DNA of 64,000 bases from Undaria pinnatifida (Eukaryota > Sar > Phaeophyceae > Laminariales > Alariaceae). This document shows, piece by piece, positions 11,922 through 31,019 of the stretch. Numbering within the stretch: the first letter of the stretch is position 1; the number at the start of each line of letters is the position of its first letter. Where the stretch lies: NCBI GenBank assembly GCA_012845835.1, contig JABAKD010000020.1, forward strand, positions 16,900,306 to 16,964,305, written 5' to 3'. The translations under genes and the position numbers were made by a program. The notes under the pieces were generated by a model. It searched no databases. It was not told the origin of the DNA and saw only the letters and a list, made by a program, of their open reading frames with translations.

Positions 11922-13154
11922 AACATTGGTGATTAGACCCGTCCCGCTGGAATGGAATGTTTAAGGTCTCTGACACCATGTCGGCGCCGCGCTTCTCCAT
12001 TGTTGCTATTGGACCTCTTATATATGAGATGGCGTGCGGCGTGTATCAGCTCTTAGCTGGTGTACGCATGTAGGCTCGCTTTCGGATAACCCGATGAAGA
12101 CCCAGCCTATATATTTATGATTTGAGACAAACGAAGGCCACGGTTAGGTGAGCCTGCAAGAGCAGAGCTCCAAATACAGAAGAGAGAAGATTATGTTGGT
12201 CGGCGACACCAAGCCGATATAGCTGATTAATTGACTTCAGGTGTAGATATCTGAGGTGGAGATGTGGAGATGTGGAGTGACCGCGTGAGGGGCGCGCGCG
12301 TGGTGCGCTGCTCGTAGCTCAAAGACATAGATACCTTCAGTATCCGGTACGAGTAAAAAAAAAAAAACAGCTATGACCCCAATAAAGCAAAATACCCCAA
12401 TACGAGATCCTACAGCCTTGTTTAACAACTCGTATCTCATGGTATGTAATCATGACCCTACGTAGCCTATCTTATTACTTCAGCAACAACTCGTATCTCA
12501 AGTATCTTGCTACCGGTTCCAAGAGGGATACCTTAGACTGTCTTTCTCAACGTGTACGAGTACGCACTACATCTATCAGGCATCTGGGTGTGATTAGCGT
12601 GTAAACTGCTGTGTATCATGTATCCAAGATATTACTGTTGAGACTTGTGCTTGCTACGTACTGCATCGATAAACGACAACTACCAGACTGAAAATCGTCT
12701 GTCGTACTAGCAACTTGCAATGTATACCAGATGACTGTGAATGTTATCAAGTAACGACATTATGGTTACTGACAGGCAGCATCTCTATCAGTAGCTTGTG
12801 GCATGAGAAGCCACTCGAAAAGGCGCGCGGGCGGGCAGAGCCGTGAGGGGGGGCGTGTCTTTGTGAACCGTTACCTGATGAAACGAAGAAAAAAGGTCAA
12901 AGCCCGCCGCACTCTAAGGAGCATAAGAGTGCATGGTACGATAAGAGTAGAGTCATGGCGGCAAATCGAGTACGTGTTTTTGGTCGCATCCGAGCGTGCG
13001 CCAAGGACTTGACCACTGACGGGGCTCATCGTAGATGGGGTGAGACTTGTATTCAATCCTATGTACCCATCCTATGAACACGAACTATGACGGTAAGAGC
13101 AGTAATCGTTGAAGTCCATACATGTCCAGTACTACCAATCCCACATATGAACAA

Positions 13155-13335
13155 TAGTAGTGGTCCCTCTATACCGCCGATATGTGCGAGCCGCTAAAAC
13201 CGGGACTATAGCGGTCACCAGCACTACTTTGCATACCGACACTACTTGCTGTTCCCATGTGTGCCAAGCGATCAACAGGCACTGAAGCGGGCGACCGACA
13301 CTACGCAACGAACACTGTAGAGGGACCACTGCTGT
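13155..13335. repeat. MITE family A copy (TIR agtggtccctctata)
   Basis: The element opens with 'tagtagtggtccctctata' and closes with 'ctgtagagggaccactgctg', an inverted repeat of about 18 bp, with repeated ccggcacta-type motifs inside. Related copies lie at 26,120, 37,205, 38,672, 52,404 and (partial) 54,263. Small size, inverted ends and no coding capacity fit a non-autonomous DNA transposon. Confidence 0.8.
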
Positions 13336-13554
13336 ATGCCAGTAAGAACAGTAAATATTATAAGTCGAAGTAGCCCATTAGATCGAATCCGCTGGAAGCA
13401 CGGCGAGAAAGTCAATATGTCCTGCCGGCAAACCGTCGAGGGCCGCTGCGGAGGGTGCGCATCGAAATCTGTAATATCCCCGAAAAGTGCCAGAACCTTC
13501 AGTTTTCGACGGAAAGGGCAAATGAATGTTTTTCGAAAGCTCTGGTATTTATGA

Positions 13555-13640
13555 ACAATAAAAAGACATCTCAGCCGTGAGATCGATGATTTTGTCGAAG
13601 TTCGTCTTTGCATGCTTTGGGTGATACTTCGACCAAACGC
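13555..13640 (-). repeat. Family X end fragment
   Basis: It matches the conserved terminal block of family X in reverse orientation (catctcagccgtgagatcga ... gtcgaagttcgtctttgca). Only the end is present. Confidence 0.65.
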
Positions 13641-14541
13641 TCTGGTATGTGTTATGTTGATTTTGATCGGGTCATGTACATTGATTCCTGGTGCTTGGTA
13701 TACCGGCTATAAGTAGACGACGTGCGAGGTGGAACTTCGCTCTACTGGCTATCACATGTTCGTTGTTGTGTCTAGTACGTTCAATCGTTCGCCATGTCGA
13801 CTTCACAGCAGTGTGTGCCCCGCAGGGAGGCGAACATGCGTGTGTTTGCCTTTTCCGTGCGTTGCTTGTCTCTTGACAATAATTCGGCGGTTGCTGCTGC
13901 AAGGAAAATTCTGATGTAATTCCAATAGCTTTGTATCCGAAATGCCGGTGCAGTTCCAAAGGCGGAAGGCGGAAAAATATGCAACTAACCGTCCCAGGAG
14001 CTATATGCGATAATTCGATAGTTTGACCAGAACGGGTACAAAATAATTGTACGTGCTGCCAGCGGAAACGATATTGACACACTGTTGTCGCGGAGGGGGA
14101 GAAGAAAGCCAAAGCTGGCAAGCGGTGGCTAAAAAGACGCGAGCAAGCGAGGGAGAAAGAGCGAGGACGAGAACATTTTTGAAACGCACATGCGTCGGTA
14201 CGAGATCGATAACCAATCTTATGGAGGGACCAGGACAAGTGTTTTGGTACAGCAATACGCTGCTTGCTATCTTGGGCGCCTTTCCGCTCCCGGTTCCACC
14301 GTTGTCAAAGCGAAAGCATGTTACGGTAGGTATTAGCAGTAAAGGGCAGCCATCATGTTGCTGCTTGCAGTTGATGCCAACAAGCCGTACTAGGTACCTG
14401 TATGCCTAAATATAAGCCACGTTAAAATATATCTTATGTATAGTTGGGCAAATTGACTTGTGTTTGGGCCCAGACTGGTGTGTAATTGTATCACAGCTTA
14501 TTGCAGAAGATACTACTACGTTCATCCCCATCCATCCCCAG

Positions 14542-14691
14542 GTGCAGCGAGCTCTATTCTCGAAGAGAGCGAGGCAGCTAGTCAGGAGGTCGACGGAGAT
14601 GGGCGCCGCGGTGGGGGGGAAGGGAACGGTCGACACGGTGCGCCTGAGACAAACGATCATCAATAAGCTCATCGACGAAGGGAGGGGCATG
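14542..14691 (+). CDS. Possible orphan exon upstream of the LRR gene
   Basis: A 150-bp open segment lies between a pyrimidine-rich acceptor (catccatccccag) and a consensus donor (ATG|GTGAGA). It is in phase 0 at both ends and encodes 50 residues rich in basic and polar amino acids, starting VQRALFSKRARQLVRR and ending NKLIDEGRGM. The phase is compatible with direct splicing to 18,319, the first confident LRR exon. I do not recognise a domain, and a link to the LRR gene is inferred only from strand, phase and position. It could belong to a separate gene or be a chance open segment. Confidence 0.4.
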
Positions 14692-16604
14692 GTGAGAACG
14701 TTTAACACGATAGGGACACATGCATGGTTATTTGGAGGGGAAGCGTTTTGGATGCCTTACATTTACGTTTTATCGCACATTGTGGTCTTCCGTTCCTGTT
14801 TTTTTTTGGCATTTTTTTGGGCACATGCTGCGCATTGTCGAAATGGCAACCAAAACCAAAACAGGGCGGGAAATACTGCGAATATTTGACCCCTATCGGG
14901 ACCCATGTGAGCCGTGCTACATGCTACGGTAGTGGTTGTGCTTTTTTTTGTTGTTGGTTATTTGGTTTTCTCATTGGCGGGGCTCGTCAGCTGAAAAGCC
15001 TCCCAATACCTGTGGATCCGGTACGTATTTTACACTTACCATTTCGTATGTATGTTCATGTAAAATATGATGTTCGTTTTTTTTTGGCTCGCTGCTCTCC
15101 GGCGTCCCGAGTGTTTCTTCTCGCACTTTCGGCCGCGGGGCAGGCTAGCCTGCCATGGGTACATTATAAAGCATGTCTGGATCTCGGCCGAGCTCCGTGG
15201 CGGCGCTCGGCGCATTAAAAGTCGCTTAGCCGGCTCTATTTGCCAAGGGAATGCGTTCCGCCTCCCTGAGACGAGCAGGTCACTTGGAACATCCCAAATT
15301 GTTTTTCAAATTTTGATATTTTGATAAACTTTTACAATTTTTTGTTCTTCGTTGTTTTGTTCGTAAAAAGGTGGCCCGCTACTCAACTAGCCTCAGCAGC
15401 AGCACAGCAGCAGTAGAAGCAACATACAGCAGTAGTAGCAGCAGTATACACATGTGGATCGGATTCGTGTGGGGTTTGGGTGCGCGCCGCCCTGGGCCGC
15501 TTCGGCCCCGGATCTCGACGTGTGTGCATGGGCAGGGTGCGGTGCAGACAAGGGTAAACCGGCCTGCGCTCTCCCGCCGCGCGGGCGGCCGCTCGTCGAG
15601 GCAGGAGCGAAAGCGTCTGTGGGCGTGATTGACGCGGTGCGTTTATTTTATCTTGCGGGGTAACTAGACGTGTCCGAATGTAAGGACCGTTTTTGCTAGA
15701 GAAAAAAGACATGTCCCGGTATTATATTTCCAAGCAGATCGGATGCCAGCAGGAGGAGGCTGGGAGGTAGAGACCGGGAGCAGCCGAGTGTTGGAACGAG
15801 CGCCATAGGGCACGGCTTGCATCTCTCCGCGCGGGAGACAGGGCTTCCAGGGACATAGAGCGGGGACAGCTTGGAAGGTGGCGCCGAGCGCGGCGAGGGT
15901 GGCAGGCATCGCGAGCGCAGCATGCACGGGAGGCTCGACCAGGCCAAGTATTTTCCTTTGGGCAGAGTGGAACCATGGGTAGGGTTCAAGGATATATAAC
16001 TCCTTATTAGCGATAGCCAAACTCAGGTATATACACGATGCTGCTGTGGCCAAAATCGGGTACAGTTCTATTTCAGCGTTCGCCACGCGCCCAGGACGCC
16101 ATCTGATTGGCTGGGTGGATCGGTTCTAGGTATGTTTCTATTATCGTACACACATATCATGCACACATACATTTACGACCACATGAATCAAGTAGTGGAG
16201 GGTTCCGGCGGGAACACTATCGATCTAGCTCTACTTTCTATGGGGATAAACGAGTACATCAAGGTTTCGGTTCCCCTCAAACACAGTACCAAAGCGTTGA
16301 ACACTGCCTCCACAACTCATGGAAAATCCTACCACCACGTACGCCACACATACATACCGAAATTGTTGCCGCCAACCCATTAATTATTGTACAACATCCA
16401 AGAGCGACTGACATTGGCTGGTCAACCTTATCCCTTACCACCAAGTAAGTTCAAACACATGTGTGACGTACTACATAGCAACGAGCACTATTCCACGTAC
16501 GGTACACAGCATCCCCTGACCACTAATAATAATTCGTTTGCACGTACATCAGTACAACGTGCACCCACCGCTATCACCCTCTTCCCCGCTGAGTACTACT
16601 ACTC

Positions 16605-17024
16605 GAGGACCAACGCCCGAATGGGTAGGGTGGACCGTAACTGGACCAAGTCCGGCGAAAGGCCATCTCCCATGGCCAGGGGTTTTGTTAGTGGGTGAGC
16701 TTGCGCAAGTCCCACACTACCCGGAAAGATGACATTCCGGGTGGCTATCTCCACCGAAACTGGCCCTCAGGGGACAGGCCGGGTCGACATGCACACGCAT
16801 CCGTATACAACGGCAGCTTGCGCTGCCGGGGTTGTAACGAAGACCACTGATAGGGACAGCTTACGCTATACCTACAATGGGACCCGAAGGGTACGCCAGC
16901 TAGCGTTGGGCTGCGAAAGCAACTGAGTTAAATCGACACACGACGCGTATGAAAATACGTGGAAGTGTGGTGAGCTAAAGCTTTATTTTTCCCCATCCGC
17001 CGGAGAATAAAAAAAAATGAAAAT
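16605..17024 (+). repeat. A-tailed retroposon, family P, full-length copy
   Basis: About 420 bp, starting 'gaggaccaacgcccgaatgg' and ending 'catccgccggagaataaaaa' with an A-rich tail. A second full-length copy is at 49,313-49,735 on the minus strand and a 5'-truncated one at 32,008-32,234. A constant 3' end with an A-tail and a variable 5' end is the pattern of LINE-mobilised retroposons. No clear Pol III boxes were seen, so it may be a SINE or a fragment of a longer non-LTR element. Confidence 0.75.
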
Positions 17025-17477
17025 AAAAAAAATACTGCAGTACTACTACTACTACTCTTTCTTTGGGGCAATGCACTAGCTCATGCCACACGTTTCCTTT
17101 AAGAAGAGCAGTGGGGTTTATCTATGTGAGTACGCGTAAAACACCATTATAGGTGGGAAAATATTTTGTATACGTGTTACCGGTGTCTCCCTTTTCGCCT
17201 TGCGACGCCCCCGGGATTTCACGTTACCCGCATCCCGAAGGGAAGCCTGGTATAGGTGTATATTATTCGTTGGATAACTACGAGCCCATCGGAGTGTGTA
17301 TCGAAGTTGGCATGTTTATTCACTCTTAAGTCGGTGGCTGGGTGAGAGAAAGCGCGGAGCCTCAGAAAGATATGGGTACTAGATATGGGTACTAGCCCAC
17401 AAAATGTAGGAGCGACCCCTTTCGTACGCACGCGTCGTGTGTAGGGAAGGAGGGGAATGGGGAGAATATTCCAGGGT

Positions 17478-17668
17478 TTTCACGGGTCATGACCCGACCC
17501 GCGGGTAGGGTCAGGAATCTCGCGGGTCGAGTCCTGTTGGGCCCGGAGATGTTCGAAATCTCACGGGTCGGGTCGGATCGGGTCGAGAGGTGTTCACATC
17601 TCACAGGTCGAGTCGGGTTATTTTACCCCGACCAGCGAGAATTGGCCTGACCCGTGAACAGCCCGGAA
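17478..17668. repeat. GACCCG-family inverted-end element, copy 1
   Basis: Ends 'ttttcacgggtcatgacccg' and 'gacccgtgaa' are inverted relative to each other. The interior repeats 'cgggtcgggtcgg.ggtgttc.aaatctcacgggtcg'. Copies 2 and 3 lie at 18,857 and 27,107. Confidence 0.65.
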
Positions 17669-18318
17669 ATAGTGTAACCTTTCTGGGACCCCATGATCCC
17701 ATGCATAACGACCGTAACAAAAAGAAAGGACTGCGGTCTTATATCGATCGTCTATAATAGGAAGCGCGGGCCAGCAGTGTTACGAGTGGTCACGGTGCTG
17801 CACGCGTGTCGCACGGCTCCCGGCATTACAGTGTGGGCACGCCCTCTAACTATCCCAGCGGCCCGGGCTGCTACGTGTGGCCGATGCTGCAAATTTGCAC
17901 TTTCTTTCGACGTGTTTTTCCTTCTGAAGTCCACAAGGGGTTATTGTGCAACCCGTGTCCTATATACTCGTAGGCCTTTGTTTTTTGTGTGCAGTGAGTT
18001 TGGAACTCCGCTGTGTAGGCATGTTGGCGGCGATACATCTACGCGTTTCGCACCCCCCCCCTCAATCCGTAACGCCTTAGGGTGGCCGATGCCAGCACGT
18101 TAGTAGCCTGCTCTGGGTTTATTCAGAGAGGTGTTTTGTGTCGCCTTTTGAAGAAATGAAAGGTCCATGAGCTACCGCCCACACCGCAGAGCGTTGTACC
18201 CCCCCCTTGACCTAGATAAAACTGCTGAAGCATAAAAACACGCCGCAAATTCAGCCGCAAGCCCCGAACCTGAAATTTTGGGGGGTCTTCCATGTTGTTT
18301 ATGCTGTCGTCTCTGCAG

Positions 18319-26582
<8,264 letters not shown>

Positions 26583-28360
26583 GAGCAGATGCTGCAAAGG
26601 GGCGGTGTGGCCGCCCGGAGGGATGCCAAAAGAGGGCGTAGCGCAGGGTTCGTTTACTTTATTTATTTATTTATTTTTGCCGCTTTTGCCTACAAGAGAG
26701 CGCACATTGCGTATACCGTATACACCGTATATATAACACACACGCGAGATAACAAAACCCCCCAAGGACAAATTCTAAAGTTGGCTTCCTCGACATAAGG
26801 AAGAATGCAAAATCCGAGCGACACGTGTACGGGAATATCTCGATGAGATCTTCCTAAACCCGCTATTTTCGTTGTTTATTGCCCCTTTTGATTTCTATGG
26901 AAAATCGGCTACGAAGTCATCGCAGTGGGAGTGTGTTGTTATCTTGTATGGTATTGGGTAGTCGTCCGGTGGGGGCGCGGGCGGCGGGTTTTCTGAAAAG
27001 CTGGAAATTTCCGCGGTCGGCATATTTGATGGGGGCATGCTCGATTTTAGGCTGTATGTTTCTCAGCGGGCGTGTTCGATAGACATGTGCTCGTTTTTTA
27101 TATGGACTTTCCACAGGTCGAGAGGTTTTCAAAACCTCGTGGGTCGAGTTGGGTCGGGTCGGGTCGGTTCCGGAGGTGTTCGAACTCTAGCGGATCGGGT
27201 CGGGTCAGGTTAGAAGAAGGTGTCGAAATATCACGGACTGGTGGATCACCACGGCCCGACCGGACCCGACCCGACCCGACCCGTCAGAAGTGACTCGACC
27301 CGTGACCCGTGAAAAACCGTGGACGCGTAGGGTGTAGAATTCTCAGCGGGCATGTTTGATAGAGATGTGCTTGAATTTTAGAACTGCATCCACGGTTAGG
27401 GGACAAGCTGCTTGCTGTTACTGTGGAATCATGTTTGCAGTGACAACAGGGTTAAAACGCCATGGAGTGCTTGAACGGATAGTTTTATGTTGCAATTTTT
27501 CCACGCTGCGTGATTGGCCCGTGGGTGGCTGGCTCTCTATGCGTGACTAGGGGCGAGACCTTTCGAGCGATGAGTGAGGTCGCAGAGGCAGTGTGAACTA
27601 GTAATAGCTACGAAGGGTATGTTTTAGTAGCGTGTATCACACCTGGTATACTCTAGATGTACCCGGGTATCTACCCGAGTATGACGAAGAGATTCAGGTT
27701 TTGGTACCCGGGTGCCCAAGAGTATATTCCCTGCCTAACGCACCCTTCAAAAAGTGCTATTAATAGTGAGGGGCAGTGCAGAGAAAGACTTTTGATGAAC
27801 ACGGTTTTCCTAGTGGTCCTTTATTTATTTTTTTAACGGATTTATTTTCTGGTCGTTATTAGGCTCGTGACGTCATTTGTTCGAAAAAGTTGAGAAAAAT
27901 CCCAGTGGTTGTTTGGATGATGTGACGTCACCTATTTTTTCTTGGTTGCATGTGCGCATGTCTTCAAGTCGGCGGCGAATAGGACCAATCGTCGACCAAT
28001 TGGCACCGCGCAACTTTTGCTGTAACATTGCACTCTACGTAAACGAATGTCTGGCGGATAGTGTCATTTCGAGGTGCGCCGCCACTACGGGTGTGTCGTT
28101 GCGTTGGCTGCTCCGGACTTAACGCTGTCCGTGCGTGCCTCTCTGTAGATTATAAGTTGGGCATGAACAACGATAAATCATAACATATTTTGGCAAGATC
28201 GTACGATTGAAAAAATAGAAAACGAAGAATGTATCATATTAATGTGGTGCTGACACGCACGATGTCTCACATTATTTTGGCATTGGCACGCAAGAGGTAG
28301 GCCTGCACTTGAAAAATCTCCGACATTCTAGCAAGTACCCTGTCATTGGATGGTAACAAC
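26583..28360. other. Intergenic between the LRR gene and the SAM-domain gene
   Basis: I see no gene. It contains a GACCCG-family element (27,107-27,325). The two genes converge here (LRR on plus, SAM on minus), so both 3' ends fall in this interval, but no clear polyadenylation signal could be assigned. Confidence 0.5.
27107..27325. repeat. GACCCG-family element, copy 3
   Basis: Tandem 'gggtcgggtcgggtcgg' and its complement 'cgacccgacccgacccg' face each other across about 100 bp, with 'ggaggtgttcgaactc' between them. It is closed by 'gacccgtgaaaaaccgtgg'. It could form a long hairpin. Confidence 0.65.
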
Positions 28361-30883
28361 TCACAAGTCGTGGCCGTTATCGCTTTCTACCTCGTCAACC
28401 AGGTAGCTTCCTTCCTCGCCTGCTGCTGAATCAACCCCAAGGACAGACTTCATAAACACAATTTCAACATCCCGCCCGCTCTGCCCTAGCCCCTCTTCTC
28501 CCGCTCGTACTACCTCGCTACCTGAGCTACACCATGCTGTGGATTGACAAGACGTGGATGATGATACACTTCGATCATCAATTTCGTGCCAATCATCGTC
28601 CACTTCCTTACCCTCCCCGCGCGACCTTTGCACCTCGTACCAAGCTCCTCCCCCCCTTCCCTCTCCAGGATCGCCTCCAAATTCGCGAGAAATTCCTTCG
28701 CTCCTGCCTGCCACCGGGTCCTCACCACCATAGTCGGCGTTTTCCGCTCCGCAATCCGATCGCATCCCCCGCGCCGTCGCCAGGCCTTCGAGCAATCCTT
28801 TTTTCTTTTCCTCCAACTCCTGCGCTTGTCGGCGATGTTCGGCGTCCATCTGGCTCCTCAGCTCATCCGCCATCATCTCCGTTGTTCGCTTGACCGCCGC
28901 CGCTACCGTCGCCGTCGAGCTCGCGCAATCGGATCGATCGGTAACCCTAGTAGCATCACGCCCCCCATCTTTGTCACTCTGGTTCGCGTCTCCTCCACCT
29001 CCATATTTAGCGCCCCTTCCATCAATCTGATGTGTGCTGCCTGGATTGCCACCGCGATTCCACTCGGCCACGGCGGCACGGAAAGCCTCGTGCTCTGCCT
29101 CCTCGTCAAGAGGTGCAGCGCTATCTGCGTGATGGCGGGGCGCTTGCTCCGTACCGAGAGTCGCTGCCTTCGCAAAACGAGGTGGAGAACCGGCGAACTC
29201 CGAGTGAAGCTCCACTAGCTGATCGTCCTCCTGCATCGTAGTAGTCCCATCTCCGTTGTTGGCGTTAAGAGCAGGGAAGGGGTTTGTCCAGCATCCTGTC
29301 ATCCCGCTGCCCGCTAAGAGTGTTTTTCCTACGGTTTGTCTTCGAACTGCAGGCACTCCAACGGCGGTTGCTGACGCCGCTCCTGTAGTTTCTGAGAACG
29401 GGATATGACCGACCTCAGGGGGTTGCCGTAGAAAGGGGCGTTCTTCGCCCGGGTTCGGCTCACCAGGCCGCTGTGCCACCGCACCACCCGAAGAGGAGAC
29501 CAAGCGCACGGTGGCTCTATCAAACTGCTCGTCGGAGGGGTTTGTAGACAATAATCTTCCGCAACCAACACCGCTACCGCCACCGCCACGGCCACCCGTA
29601 TGGCTGGCCCCCGACACGATCGGCTCGATGTGAGACCAGTGCTTCTTCTTAATTCGTTCTGGCGGCGGACGAAGGCCATTTCTGCGGTGATCCTCACCCC
29701 TTACCATCGAAGTTGCAAGCTTATTACTAGGCACACTTTCCCCGCGAGTGCCTGCATCGCAGTCGATGGTGTCGGTGTTGCTGGGATACCCTCTCGGCGC
29801 GGGGGGTGCCGGGACGGGAGGGGGCGGCATGTCAGCGTTGGGATGCCTGCTACCCCTCCGTAGCTCCTCGATTCCTTTCAAGATCTGCTTGCGATGCGCC
29901 AACACGTGCACTTTCATGTAGTCAAGGTCGTCTAGGCCCACCTCGAGCAAAATAGGCCCAGATATCTCGTTTTGCTGAAAAACTCCCTTGTGCTTCCCCA
30001 GGCCGAGACTTTCGAGCCACTCCAGTGTATCCCCGACACTCCAGCGACTAACCTCCTTGGCCTTAAAGCCAGGATGCGCCAGTGCGTGCTGGTCGTACGT
30101 AGGTGTTCGTGGGTCAGAGGGATTGCCTGCTAGCTCGCTTTGACTCTGGCGGTGATGATGTCGTTGCCGTTGTTCATCCCGAAGAGCGGCGGCCGCGCGA
30201 GCCCCAGCCCCAGCTTGCGGTTGCGTCTGACCCCCGCCGGCCGCAGCCCCGCCGCCACTGGCGAAGCTGCTTGCGAAGACTACGTGCGGGGGACGCTGCT
30301 GGAGCTGCTCCTTGTGGCGAACCTTAACATCCTTCACGTACGCCCGCACCGACCCTCGGTCTGTTCTGGCACTGCGCCATCGAGCCCCTCCTACCTTTGG
30401 CCCTGAAGCCTCTCTCATCTCTGCTTCGGCAGCAAGATCGGTCTTGAGCCGAGAAAGGCGTTCCTCCATCTCGGCGGTTTCTCGGGCCATGGAATCGGAG
30501 GGCTTTGCTCGGAAGCCCGGTTGGCCTGGGAGGGGCACTGGTGCACCGAACATTACGGTCATGCCTGGTGGTGTGCTGTGCACGGGTAGTAACGCCTTGG
30601 ATACTATGATACGGACGGTTCCTGGCAGCGTCGAGGAGGGGACAAAAACGGGAAAAAACGTTACCCCAGCCTTGGGTATACCCGGTATCCCGGTATACTC
30701 GTACACGTATGCCTCTGTATTCACTTGGAACTCCTTGGACCAGAAACGACGCTCGTACGCTCGTTCCCTTAGGAGGAAGAACGGTGCAAAACTGGCTGCT
30801 GTACACCGCAGTTCCTGTTGATACCGCGGTAGTCTAGTACCCAGGATGGCTGGTAGCTCTAGCAAGCAACAACGATGCTTCAC
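28361..30883 (-). CDS. SAM-domain protein, apparently single exon, 840 residues
   Basis: This is the longest open frame in the window. A sterile alpha motif domain lies at about residues 278-344 (VSRWSVGDTLEWLESLGLG ... LDDLDYMKVHVLAHRKQIL); SAM domains mediate protein-protein or sometimes RNA contacts. A short charged helix (about 132-158, METAEM/RLSRLKTDLAAEAEM type) and a second one (about 663-700, EMMADELRSQMDAEHRRQAQ) could form coiled coils. The rest is low-complexity (Gly, Pro, Gln/His, Ser/Asp). The first Met (30,883) would make the frame overlap the ALKBH8-like start on the opposite strand. The tandem Mets at residues 108/111 (30,562/30,553) are a likelier start, being preceded by an acceptor-like ccaccag and leaving a 284-bp divergent promoter. 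I cannot assign a specific function. Confidence 0.8.
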   Translation of the reverse strand: MKHRCCLLELPAILGTRLPRYQQELRCTAASFAPFFLLRERAYERRFWSKEFQVNTEAYVYEYTGIPGIPKAGVTFFPVFVPSSTLPGTVRIIVSKALLPVHSTPPGMTVMFGAPVPLPGQPGFRAKPSDSMARETAEMEERLSRLKTDLAAEAEMREASGPKVGGARWRSARTDRGSVRAYVKDVKVRHKEQLQQRPPHVVFASSFASGGGAAAGGGQTQPQAGAGARAAAALRDEQRQRHHHRQSQSELAGNPSDPRTPTYDQHALAHPGFKAKEVSRWSVGDTLEWLESLGLGKHKGVFQQNEISGPILLEVGLDDLDYMKVHVLAHRKQILKGIEELRRGSRHPNADMPPPPVPAPPAPRGYPSNTDTIDCDAGTRGESVPSNKLATSMVRGEDHRRNGLRPPPERIKKKHWSHIEPIVSGASHTGGRGGGGSGVGCGRLLSTNPSDEQFDRATVRLVSSSGGAVAQRPGEPNPGEERPFLRQPPEVGHIPFSETTGAASATAVGVPAVRRQTVGKTLLAGSGMTGCWTNPFPALNANNGDGTTTMQEDDQLVELHSEFAGSPPRFAKAATLGTEQAPRHHADSAAPLDEEAEHEAFRAAVAEWNRGGNPGSTHQIDGRGAKYGGGGDANQSDKDGGRDATRVTDRSDCASSTATVAAAVKRTTEMMADELRSQMDAEHRRQAQELEEKKKGLLEGLATARGMRSDCGAENADYGGEDPVAGRSEGISREFGGDPGEGRGGGAWYEVQRSRGEGKEVDDDWHEIDDRSVSSSTSCQSTAWCSSGSEVVRAGEEGLGQSGRDVEIVFMKSVLGVDSAAGEEGSYLVDEVESDNGHDL
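30563..30845. promoter_or_regulatory. Candidate divergent promoter between the SAM gene and the ALKBH8-like gene
   Basis: The two genes face away from each other. If the SAM protein starts at 30,562, only about 283 bp separate the start codons. Short inverted ccggtat/ataccgg motifs are present (about 30,680-30,700). No TATA box stands out. This is inferred from layout alone. Confidence 0.35.
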
Positions 30884-31019
30884 TCGGCTTGTGTCGAGTC
30901 AAGATGGTAAACCAACCCACCACGTTTGCGTGATCGGAGTTGCGGCGCGAGACGACGAGGCTCTGCGAGAAGCATGCTGCACCTTCGGCAAGGTGGCGAG
31001 CATAGAGCGGAATGCCAAG
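30846..31019 (+). CDS. ALKBH8: ALKBH8-like gene exon 1 (start, first half of RRM)
   Basis: 58 codons from ATG to the donor AAG|GTGAGC, phase 0. After a basic leader ([19 protein letters not shown]) it encodes beta-1 and helix-1 of an RRM with an RNP2-like VCVIGV and ending [12 protein letters not shown]. Confidence 0.9.

Larger units (their letters stand above)
10181..14541. other. Gene-poor stretch with small repeats
   Basis: I see no recognised gene. At 10,624-10,985 about three diverged tandem units of 100-115 bp share 'cttggtgca', 'gatgcagcg/gaatcgcta' and 'catg'. On the minus strand they read as a degenerate peptide repeat (Q-x-QL-x(2)-E/KES-x(2)-LV), continuing as an open frame to 11,192. 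It might be a remnant of an acidic protein, but no family is evident. A SINE copy (11,578) and a MITE (13,155) are listed separately. Confidence 0.45.
14692..18318. other. Stretch without a confident gene upstream of the LRR exons
   Basis: If the 14,542 exon belongs to the LRR gene this would be intron, otherwise intergenic. It contains a full-length retroposon at 16,605 and a GACCCG-family element at 17,478, plus a minus-strand open frame (15,664-16,086) with no recognised family. No F-box or further leucine-rich repeat could be identified. Confidence 0.45.

Noticed and set aside
15664-16086. 140-codon minus-strand ORF
   Set aside because: Ala/Pro-rich with several overlapping alternative frames; no motif and no conserved neighbours.
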